NCBI GenBank assembly: GCA_958415245.1
Contig: CATYYP010000140.1
Span: 1-5,178 of the forward strand
DNA: 5,178 bases
Reading direction: 5' to 3'
DNA from: Schaalia odontolytica
GTDB taxonomy: Bacteria > Actinomycetota > Actinomycetes > Actinomycetales > Actinomycetaceae
The position numbers and the translations under genes are program-made. Below the pieces are notes generated by a model. The model had not been told where the DNA came from. It saw only the letters and a program-made list of their open reading frames with translations, and made no database searches. Below, piece by piece: positions 1 to 5,178 of this stretch; position 1 is the first letter of the stretch; each line of letters begins with the position of its first letter.

Positions 1-895
1 GCATACCGCCACCCACGACCTTGCCGAAGGTCACCAGGTCGGGCACCCAGTCGGCGCCCTCGATGCAGGACGCGTCAACGAAGCCGGCGCTGTAGCGGCC
101 CGAGGGCGCGCCGTCGACCCACCCGGCCACGGCCTCGAGGCCCCACCAGCCGGCGGGGTCGACGCGGAAGCCGGTGAGGACCTCGTCGAGGATCATGAGC
201 GCGCCGTGCGCGGTGCACAGGCGGCGGATCTCGCGGTTCCACCCGGGGTGGGGCGGGACCGTGCCCATGTTGGCGGGGGCGCCCTCGAAGATGACCGCGG
301 CGATACTGCCACCCGCCTGCTCGAAGCACGCGCGCAGGGCATCGACGTCGTTGTAGGGCAGGACAATTGTCTGGGCGGTGATGGCCTCGGGGACGCCGGC
401 CGACCCGGGCAGGCCGCCGGTGGCGACGCCCGACCCGGCGGCGGCGAGCAGGCCGTCGGAATGGCCGTGGTAATTGCCGGCGAATTTCACGATGAGGTCG
501 CGTCCGGTGGCGCCGCGCGCCAGGCGGATCGCCGTCATCGTCGCCTCGGTGCCCGTCGACACGAAGCGGACGCGCTGCGCGAAGGGCACGCGCTCGCGCA
601 CGGCGCTGGCCAGCAGCGTCTCAGTTTCGGTGGGTGCGCCGAAGGACAGGCCGCGCGAGGCCGCCTCCTGGACGGCTGCCACCACCTCGGGGTGTGCGTG
701 GCCGAGCAGCGCCGGGCCCCACGACCCGACGAGGTCCACGTAGGAGCGCCCCTCAACGTCGGTGACGCGTGCACCGCTCGCGCTCGCGATGAAGCGCGGG
801 GTGCCGCCGACGCCGCCGAAGGCGCGCACGGGCGAGTCGACGCCGCCGGGGATGACGGCTTTTGCTTGGGAGAATGCGGTTTCGTTAGTAGTCAC
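1..895 (-). CDS. hemL: Glutamate-1-semialdehyde 2,1-aminomutase, 3' end cut by window edge
   Basis: This PLP-dependent cytosolic enzyme converts glutamate-1-semialdehyde to 5-aminolevulinate, the last step of the C5 route to heme. The visible 298 codons begin [20 protein letters not shown] and contain the family signatures in order: SPVRAF near residue 21, STGTEATM at about 113-120 (phosphate-binding region), NYHGHSDG at 141-148 with Tyr142, [18 protein letters not shown], the cofactor-binding Asp237 in LDEVLTGFR, and the PLP-binding Lys292 in [10 protein letters not shown] at the very edge. Family members are about 430-460 residues, so roughly 140 C-terminal residues lie outside the window. 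The GTG start at 895-893 is chosen because a GAAGG ribosome binding site sits 5 bases upstream and the N-terminus matches family length. Odd point: Asp237 and Lys292 are 55 residues apart, against 20 in E. coli HemL, which indicates an inserted segment. It is the last visible gene of the hem cluster, 47 bases after hemB. Function is very secure. Confidence 0.97.
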   Translation of the reverse strand, partial: MTTNETAFSQAKAVIPGGVDSPVRAFGGVGGTPRFIASASGARVTDVEGRSYVDLVGSWGPALLGHAHPEVVAAVQEAASRGLSFGAPTETETLLASAVRERVPFAQRVRFVSTGTEATMTAIRLARGATGRDLIVKFAGNYHGHSDGLLAAAGSGVATGGLPGSAGVPEAITAQTIVLPYNDVDALRACFEQAGGSIAAVIFEGAPANMGTVPPHPGWNREIRRLCTAHGALMILDEVLTGFRVDPAGWWGLEAVAGWVDGAPSGRYSAGFVDASCIEGADWVPDLVTFGKVVGGGM

Positions 896-942
896 GGCTA
901 CCTTCACAGAAGAAAAACGGATTGTTGCTATGGTACGCGCGC
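896..942 (-). promoter_or_regulatory. hemB-hemL spacer with hemL ribosome binding site
   Basis: This is the only gap between genes in the window. It is clearly richer in A and T than the coding DNA around it. On the minus strand it ends in GAAGG (905-901), followed by five bases and the hemL GTG start, a good Shine-Dalgarno arrangement that fixes the start. A TAnnnT-like hexamer, TACCAT, lies at 935-930 and could act as a -10 element for a separate hemL promoter, but no convincing -35 is seen. A short T-rich run (CGTTTTTCTTC) is present without a strong preceding stem, so I do not call a terminator. The RBS is well supported; the promoter idea is weak. Confidence 0.6.
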
Positions 943-1974
943 TCAGCGGGCCCGGCGGGCGACCTCGAGAGCCCAGTAGGTGAGGACGGAGTCGGCACCC
1001 GCCCGGAAGATGCCGGTGAGGGACTCGTCGATGACGCGGGTGCGGTCGATCCACCCATTGGCGGCGGCGGCCTCGACCATCGCGTACTCGCCGGATACCT
1101 GGTAGGCGGCGACGGGAATGTCGGAGGCGGCGGCCACGTCGGCCAGCACGTCGAGATAGGGGCCGGCGGGCTTGACCATGAGCATGTCGGCTCCCTCGGC
1201 CGCGTCGAGCAGCGCCTCAAAAAGGCCCTCGCGCCGGTTCGCGGGGTCCTGCTGGTAGGTGCGGCGGTCGCCCTTGAGCGTGGAACCGACGGCCTCACGG
1301 AAGGGCCCGAAGTAGGCGGACGCGTACTTCGCGGAGTAGGCGAGGATAGCGACGTCCGCGTGTCCCGCCTGGTCGAGGGCGGCGCGGATCGCGGCGACCT
1401 GGCCGTCCATCATGCCCGAGGGCGAGACCATGTGTGCGCCCGCGCGCGCCTGGGAAATCGCCATCGCCTGGTAGAGCGGCAGGGTCGCGTCGTTGTCGAC
1501 ACCGCCTTCGGAGTCGAGGAGGCCGCAGTGCCCGTGGTCGGTGAACTCGTCCAGGCAGGTGTCCGCGCACACGACGAGCGCGTCGCCGACCTCGGCGCGC
1601 ACGGCGGCGAGGCCGCGGTTGAGGATCCCGTCCTCCGCCCACGCCTGGGAGCCGATCGCGTCGCGGTGGGCGGGCACGCCGAACAGGTCAATGGCACCCA
1701 CGCCCGCTTCGGCAGCCTCGGCTGCGGCCCGGCGCAGCGAATCAATCGTGTGCTGGTACTGGCCCGGCATGGCCGCGATCTCGCGGGGTTCGTCGATATC
1801 GTCGCGCACGAAGACCGGCCAGATGAGCTTGGCAGGGTCGACGTGGGTTTCGCGCACGAGGGCGCGCATCGCGGGGGTCGAGCGCAGGCGGCGCGGGCGA
1901 ATCGTCGGGATCGGGGAGGAGTCCACCCCGGCCTCGGCGAGGTAGGAGGTAACGGATTCGGGGACGGTGGTCAT
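943..1974 (-). CDS. hemB: 5-aminolevulinate dehydratase (porphobilinogen synthase)
   Basis: A cytosolic enzyme that condenses two 5-aminolevulinate molecules into porphobilinogen. The 343-residue product is slightly longer than the usual 320-340. It has the N-terminal arm typical of the family ([15 protein letters not shown] at 27-40), the TIM-barrel start IWPVFVRD at 51-58, DLFGVP at 96-101, the metal-binding segment [15 protein letters not shown] at 137-151, the first active-site lysine in [15 protein letters not shown] (Lys216), and the Schiff-base lysine in [12 protein letters not shown] (Lys268). The metal site keeps Cys140 and Cys150 but has Asp142 where the classical zinc enzymes have the third cysteine; I recall the same pattern in mycobacterial HemB. 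The ATG at 1974-1972 overlaps the hemD stop in an ATGA, and a purine-rich stretch at 1988-1978 lies just upstream. It uses the product of hemL and feeds hemC, both in the same cluster. Stop TGA is at 945-943. Identity is very secure; metal preference is not. Confidence 0.98.
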   Translation of the reverse strand: MTTVPESVTSYLAEAGVDSSPIPTIRPRRLRSTPAMRALVRETHVDPAKLIWPVFVRDDIDEPREIAAMPGQYQHTIDSLRRAAAEAAEAGVGAIDLFGVPAHRDAIGSQAWAEDGILNRGLAAVRAEVGDALVVCADTCLDEFTDHGHCGLLDSEGGVDNDATLPLYQAMAISQARAGAHMVSPSGMMDGQVAAIRAALDQAGHADVAILAYSAKYASAYFGPFREAVGSTLKGDRRTYQQDPANRREGLFEALLDAAEGADMLMVKPAGPYLDVLADVAAASDIPVAAYQVSGEYAMVEAAAANGWIDRTRVIDESLTGIFRAGADSVLTYWALEVARRAR

Positions 1975-2792
1975 GAGTCTCTTTCTTCAGGTGCGTCGGC
2001 TTGGGTGGGGCGGTCGAGGGCGTCGATGAGGGCGCGGACGATGGCATCGGGCGTGGGGGACGAGGCCTGGGCCGCGACCGCGATCCCCTGCCGCCTGGCG
2101 GTGGCTGCGGTGGGTGCGCCGATGGTCACGACCCGAGTTGAGGGGGGCGGCGGCCCGAGGAGCGCGGGGAGGGCGCGCGCCTGGGAGGAGGCGGTGAGGA
2201 CCACCGCGTCGTAGCGCCCCGCGCGGAAATTCCCCGCGATATCGGCGTCAATATCGGCGGCTTCAGCGGGAGTGGTCGTGTAGGCGTCGACGGCATCGAC
2301 GCTCCAGCCGAGGGCGCTCAGCCCGTCCGGCAGCGTGTCGGGCGCTGCCGCCGAGCGGGGGATGAGGACCGGGCGTGCACCGGAGGACGGGGCGGGGAAG
2401 CACTCAAGCAGCGCGGCGGCAGACCCTGTGCCGGTCAGGTCGAGGCTCACGCCCGCGTGGTCGCTGATCCATCGGGCTGTGGCCTGGCCGACGGCGGCGA
2501 TGCGCGTGCCGCGCGAGCGTGCCTGTGGCAGGGCGGAAACGACGGAGCGCGCGGCCCTCCATGAGGAAAACACGACCCACGCGTATCCGCCGTCAGCGAG
2601 CCGGGCGCGCGCCGCGTCGAGCTGGGCGGAAACCAGCGGCGTCGAGACGGTGAGGGCGAGAGCATCCACCTGAGCCCCGGCCGTCCGCAGGGCGCGCGCG
2701 ATGGCGTCATCGGACTTGGCGCGGGTCAGGAGGATCCGCCGCCCGGTCAACTCCGCATTCACGGAGGGTGCGCTCACGTGGGGCTCGTTCAC
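1971..2792 (-). CDS. hemD: Uroporphyrinogen-III synthase
   Basis: The enzyme inverts ring D of hydroxymethylbilane while cyclising it, giving uroporphyrinogen III, the branch point to heme, siroheme and cobalamin. The 273-residue product fits the usual 250-275. HemD sequences diverge strongly, but this one shows the expected order: N-terminal strand [13 protein letters not shown] (18-29), [15 protein letters not shown] (71-85), the IAAVGQATA turn (98-106), DAYTTTP with Tyr171 in the interdomain region, [14 protein letters not shown] (195-208) and [16 protein letters not shown] (221-236), followed by a [12 protein letters not shown]-terminal helix (245-255). Domain 1 is probably about 15-50 plus 178-262, and domain 2 about 52-170. 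The chosen GTG start at 2792-2790 overlaps the hemC stop as GTGA and has GAGG eight bases upstream; in-frame GTG codons at residues 6 and 11 are less likely starts. The last residues are acidic and non-conserved. Placement between hemC and hemB supports the call strongly. Confidence 0.95.
   Translation of the reverse strand: MNEPHVSAPSVNAELTGRRILLTRAKSDDAIARALRTAGAQVDALALTVSTPLVSAQLDAARARLADGGYAWVVFSSWRAARSVVSALPQARSRGTRIAAVGQATARWISDHAGVSLDLTGTGSAAALLECFPAPSSGARPVLIPRSAAAPDTLPDGLSALGWSVDAVDAYTTTPAEAADIDADIAGNFRAGRYDAVVLTASSQARALPALLGPPPPSTRVVTIGAPTAATARRQGIAVAAQASSPTPDAIVRALIDALDRPTQADAPEERDS
1978..1988 (-). promoter_or_regulatory. Ribosome binding site for hemB, inside the hemD 3' end
   Basis: Read on the minus strand, this purine-rich run (GAAGAAAGAGA) ends three bases before the hemB ATG and lies within the last codons of hemD. 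It has only partial complementarity to the anti-Shine-Dalgarno sequence. With the ATGA overlap at 1974-1971 this suggests that hemB translation depends partly on ribosomes finishing hemD. Confidence 0.5.
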
Positions 2793-3823
2793 GAGGATTG
2801 CCTCGGCGCTTTCGTCGCTCCCAAGTCAGTGACCTCGGCGGCGCCACGCGCGAGCAGCTGGCGCGCCACGTCCTCGCCGAGGCGGGCAGCCTCGTCCAGA
2901 CCAACCGAGTCCGTGAGCGCGAGCACGCCACTCGCCTCGACCCGCTCACGCCCGTCGACGCTCATCACGCGCGCGTCGAGCAAGAGGGCCGAGGAGGCCT
3001 CGTCCACGCGGGCGAACGCACCCACGGGCGCCGCGCACCCCGCACCCAGGGCGGAGAGGACGGCGCGCTCTGCGCTGGCCGCGAGCGCGGTCGGCCGATG
3101 GTTGAGGGTGCTCAGGAGAGCGCGCAGGAGCGGGTCCTCCTCGTCGCGCGTTTCGATGGCGAGGGCGCCCTGCGAGGGGGCGGGCATCATGATGGCTGGG
3201 TCGAGCACGTCGGTGGCGTGGGCGTCGAGGCCGATGCGCCGCAGCCCGGAGAGTGCGAGGACGACCGCGTCGAGGCGATCGCCCGTGCCGAGGGCGGAGG
3301 GCGCGGTGCCCGCGTCGGCGCCCAGGTCGATGCCGCGCACGCGCGAGAGCCTCGTGGGGACGTTGCCGCGCAGGTCGCAGACGTGCAGGTCGGGGCGCGC
3401 GGCGAGCACCTGGGCGGCGCGCCTGGGTGAGCCCGTGCCGACGAGCGCGCCTGCGGGCAGCGACGACAGTGTCGCCCCGTCGGCCGCGCACAGGGCGTCG
3501 CGGGGGTCTTCGCGCTGCGGGACGGCCGCGATGCATAGGCCCGGCGTGGGGGCGGTGGGCAAGTCCTTGAAGGAGTGGACGGCCAGGTCGCACTCTCCCC
3601 CAAGGAGGGCGAGCCGCAGCTGCGCGGCGAACACACCGACGCCTCCGAGCGCGGCCAGGGGCGCCGCGGACACGTCGCCGTGCGTGCGCACGACCTCCAG
3701 ATTGACGCTCACGTCCTCGCCGAGGCGAGCCCCGGCCTCTTCAATCGCCCGCGCGACGGTGGTGGATTGGGCGAGCGCCAGGCGCGACCCCCTGGTTCCC
3801 AGAACGAATGTCCACGTGGTCAT
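2789..3823 (-). CDS. hemC: Hydroxymethylbilane synthase (porphobilinogen deaminase)
   Basis: A cytosolic enzyme that polymerises four porphobilinogen units into the linear hydroxymethylbilane used by HemD. The 344-residue protein begins MTTWTFVLGTRGSRLALAQS, the standard N-terminus, and carries VRTHGD (45-50), GVFAAQL (63-69), HSFKDLP with the catalytic Asp87, VPQREDPRDAL (101-111), GTGSPRRAAQ (129-138), the arginine-rich LRGNVPTRLS (151-160), PAPSQGALAIE (214-224), and GAGCAAPVGAF (260-270) whose Cys263 anchors the dipyrromethane cofactor. Typical length is about 310-320; part of the excess is an extra segment of about 17 residues after TRLS, at roughly residues 161-184. The ATG at 3823-3821 is chosen, not the open frame running on to 4165, because the homologous N-terminus starts here, a strong GAAAGGA ribosome binding site lies 5 bases upstream, and the longer version would run deep into hemY. 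It overlaps hemY by ATGA and hemD by GTGA. Confidence 0.97.
   Translation of the reverse strand: MTTWTFVLGTRGSRLALAQSTTVARAIEEAGARLGEDVSVNLEVVRTHGDVSAAPLAALGGVGVFAAQLRLALLGGECDLAVHSFKDLPTAPTPGLCIAAVPQREDPRDALCAADGATLSSLPAGALVGTGSPRRAAQVLAARPDLHVCDLRGNVPTRLSRVRGIDLGADAGTAPSALGTGDRLDAVVLALSGLRRIGLDAHATDVLDPAIMMPAPSQGALAIETRDEEDPLLRALLSTLNHRPTALAASAERAVLSALGAGCAAPVGAFARVDEASSALLLDARVMSVDGRERVEASGVLALTDSVGLDEAARLGEDVARQLLARGAAEVTDLGATKAPRQSS
2801..2804 (-). promoter_or_regulatory. Ribosome binding site for hemD, inside the hemC 3' end
   Basis: GAGG on the minus strand, eight bases upstream of the hemD GTG start and inside the last codons of hemC. Together with the GTGA overlap at 2792-2789 it supports this start over the in-frame GTG codons slightly downstream. 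Confidence 0.55.
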
Positions 3824-5178
3824 AGCAGTCCTTTCACGCCCGCGCGGGCATGTGTGACGACGGAGGCGATGCCGGTTCCAGCGACCCATGCACCCGTGAG
3901 CACCACGCCCCCCAGGGGACGCACCTGTTCCTCGAGAGCGGCGACGCGCCCGCGATACTCGGGAGGCAGGGGCGGGAGCGTGCCGTTCCAGCGGGCGAGC
4001 AGGTGGTCGGTGACGGCCTCGGCGGCGATGGTGACGCCGGTGAGCGTGCGGATGTCGCGCAGGGCCCCCTCGACGGTGACGTCGGGTTCGGACTCGCCGA
4101 GGCGCCCGTAGGATAGGCGCAGCAGGTGCGTATGGGGCGCGAGCTGGTCGGCGAGCCACGGCCACTTGACGTTCAAGTGCGACAGAGCCTTGGCAGCCAC
4201 GGGCCGCTCGCCGGCGGGCGCGGGGGCGACCAGGAGGCCCTGGGAGACGGGCGCGTCGTCCAGCTCGGGGGCGTGAACGGCCAGGGTGAGGCGCGCGATG
4301 GGCGCACCCTCAGGAACGCTCACATCGGGTACGAGGCCGGGGATGCGCGCCTCGGTCAACAGGCGCAGGGCGGCGCTGGCGCTGCATGCGAGGACGAGGC
4401 GCTCCGTCGTGACGCTCACGCCCGACCCGCTCGGCACGGGTTCGGCGCCGGGGGTGGGCCCGGGCTTGGTAGGCCCGCACTCGAGGGTCCATCCCGAGGC
4501 CTCACGCCTCAGTGAGAACGCGCCCGCGCGGGTGAGGACGGTTCCCCCGGCCTCCTCGATGGCGGTTCGCAGCGCGTCGACGAGGACGAACATACCGCCC
4601 TCGACGCAGGCTTCGGGAGTGCGGTGCGATCCGGCGGCGGCCAGCCGTGCCGCGACCGCGGCGGCCAGTGACCCGTGACGGGCAGTCTCGGCGCGCAGGC
4701 CGGGGGCGACCGTGTCGGTCGCCAGCATGGAAGGATCGGCAGTGTAGATGCCCGCGATGATCGGCCGCACCGAGCGCTCCAGCACGGCCTCCCCCATGCG
4801 CGCGGCCACGAAACCGGCCAGAGTCTCCCCGGCCTCGTCCATGCCGACGCCGCCACCCATCGAGCGATCCTCGAGGGCGCGGCGCACCCCGGCCTCGCCG
4901 AGTACGTGGGCGCAGTCGGGCGTGTCCGGGTGGGCCGGGATTCCCAGGAACGAGTCGCGCAGGAATGGGCGCAGCTCCCAGCCGCCGCGCAGGGAGGGTG
5001 CGTAGAGGCGGGCGCCCGATCCGGCGGGCTCGACCGAGGTCAGCCCCAGGGCCTCCACAATCGAGGAAGTGTCGGTGCCACGCACGACGTATGTCTCCGC
5101 GCCCAGGTCCACGTTCGCTCCGCCGACCGTGCCGCGGGCGATGAGGCCGCCCAGGTAGCCGCGCGCCTCGATCAGGAG
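3820..5178 (-). CDS. hemY: HemY-type FAD-dependent porphyrinogen oxidase (coproporphyrinogen III oxidase), 5' end cut
   Basis: An oxygen-dependent flavoprotein that removes six electrons from a porphyrinogen. In actinobacteria the HemY-type enzyme (also named CgoX) is known to act mainly on coproporphyrinogen III in the coproporphyrin-dependent heme pathway; that assignment here is by lineage. The visible 452 residues enter in frame at the right edge with LLIEARGYLGGLIARG, the second part of the FAD-binding Rossmann fold (ribose-binding Glu and the GG pair). The GxGxxG loop and roughly 30-40 residues lie beyond the window, so the GTG at 5112 is not a start. Further signatures are LGAETYVVRG, the substrate-domain segment RPIIAGIYTADPSML, HGSLAAAVA, and the C-terminal FAD-contact segment LTGAWVAGTGIASVV (about 3840-3885). 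A Pro/Gly-rich stretch at about 4417-4480 looks like a loop insertion. No membrane segment is visible. The TGA stop at 3822-3820 overlaps the hemC ATG. HemY versus another flavin amine oxidase is decided by the hem context and C-terminus. Confidence 0.92.
   Translation of the reverse strand, partial: LLIEARGYLGGLIARGTVGGANVDLGAETYVVRGTDTSSIVEALGLTSVEPAGSGARLYAPSLRGGWELRPFLRDSFLGIPAHPDTPDCAHVLGEAGVRRALEDRSMGGGVGMDEAGETLAGFVAARMGEAVLERSVRPIIAGIYTADPSMLATDTVAPGLRAETARHGSLAAAVAARLAAAGSHRTPEACVEGGMFVLVDALRTAIEEAGGTVLTRAGAFSLRREASGWTLECGPTKPGPTPGAEPVPSGSGVSVTTERLVLACSASAALRLLTEARIPGLVPDVSVPEGAPIARLTLAVHAPELDDAPVSQGLLVAPAPAGERPVAAKALSHLNVKWPWLADQLAPHTHLLRLSYGRLGESEPDVTVEGALRDIRTLTGVTIAAEAVTDHLLARWNGTLPPLPPEYRGRVAALEEQVRPLGGVVLTGAWVAGTGIASVVTHARAGVKGLL
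3829..3835 (-). promoter_or_regulatory. Ribosome binding site for hemC
   Basis: GAAAGGA on the minus strand with a five-base spacer to the hemC ATG is the strongest Shine-Dalgarno sequence in the window. It lies inside the last codons of hemY. It settles the hemC start at 3823 and shows that hemC can recruit ribosomes itself as well as by coupling through the ATGA overlap. Confidence 0.75.

Noticed and set aside
911..950. T-run downstream of hemB on the minus strand as a possible intrinsic terminator.
   Set aside because: Only a very short CGC/GCG pairing is visible at the hemB stop and it is not adjacent to the T-run; no stable stem precedes it.
206..979. Plus-strand open frame of 257 codons opposite hemL.
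   Set aside because: Low-complexity Gly/Ala/Arg translation typical of an antisense shadow; the hemL frame is unmistakable.
922..2214. Plus-strand open frame of 430 codons lying opposite hemB and part of hemD.
   Set aside because: It mirrors the hemB reading frame in G+C-rich DNA, its translation is Gly/Val/Arg-rich with no recognisable domain, and hemB on the other strand has complete catalytic motifs.
2778..3857. Plus-strand open frame of 359 codons opposite hemC.
   Set aside because: Ser/Arg/Ala-rich shadow with no domain, fully explained by codon bias of hemC.
3824..4165. In-frame upstream extension of hemC by 114 codons.
   Set aside because: The extension is Arg/Pro/His-rich, lies in another frame of hemY, and the conserved HemC N-terminus plus a strong ribosome binding site place the start at 3823.
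5113..5178. Possible upstream region for a hemY start at 5112.
   Set aside because: The frame stays open to the edge and encodes the FAD-fold segment IEARGYLGG, so the gene continues beyond the window and 5112 is an internal valine codon.

Overview
The window is a stretch of high-G+C DNA (about 70% by eye) carrying five tightly packed genes, all on the minus strand, for tetrapyrrole (heme) biosynthesis. In transcription order, from the right edge to the left, they are hemY/cgoX (5' end cut off by the window), hemC, hemD, hemB and hemL (3' end cut off). G+C content, the GTG starts, the protein sequence style (for example the HemB metal-site segment [15 protein letters not shown] and the HemL segment APANMG) and the co-clustering point to an actinobacterium. 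An Actinomyces/Schaalia-like relative is my best guess, but that assignment is inference.

Layout from left to right: positions 1-895 hold the first 298 codons of hemL (glutamate-1-semialdehyde aminotransferase). Positions 896-942 are the only intergenic gap, a 47-base relatively A/T-rich spacer with a clear ribosome binding site. hemB (5-aminolevulinate dehydratase) is at 943-1974, hemD (uroporphyrinogen-III synthase) at 1971-2792, hemC (hydroxymethylbilane synthase) at 2789-3823, and the C-terminal 452 codons of a HemY-type FAD-dependent porphyrinogen oxidase at 3820-5178. The three junctions hemY/hemC, hemC/hemD and hemD/hemB are each a 4-base stop/start overlap (ATGA, GTGA, ATGA), so the genes almost certainly share one mRNA and are translationally coupled.

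Together the genes encode four consecutive steps, from glutamate-1-semialdehyde to uroporphyrinogen III (HemL, HemB, HemC, HemD), plus one late oxidation step (HemY). HemL shows that the organism makes 5-aminolevulinate by the C5 (glutamate/tRNA) route. In actinobacteria the HemY-type enzyme is expected to act as a coproporphyrinogen III oxidase in the coproporphyrin-dependent branch. hemA, hemE, hemQ/chdC and hemH are not in the window.

I found no mobile element, CRISPR array, RNA gene, toxin system or unknown gene. The points worth a second look are modest: extra segments inside HemL and HemC next to conserved catalytic regions, a mixed Cys/Asp metal site in HemB, a proline/glycine-rich insert in HemY, and the serial 4-base overlaps. 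I do not see a previously undescribed system here.
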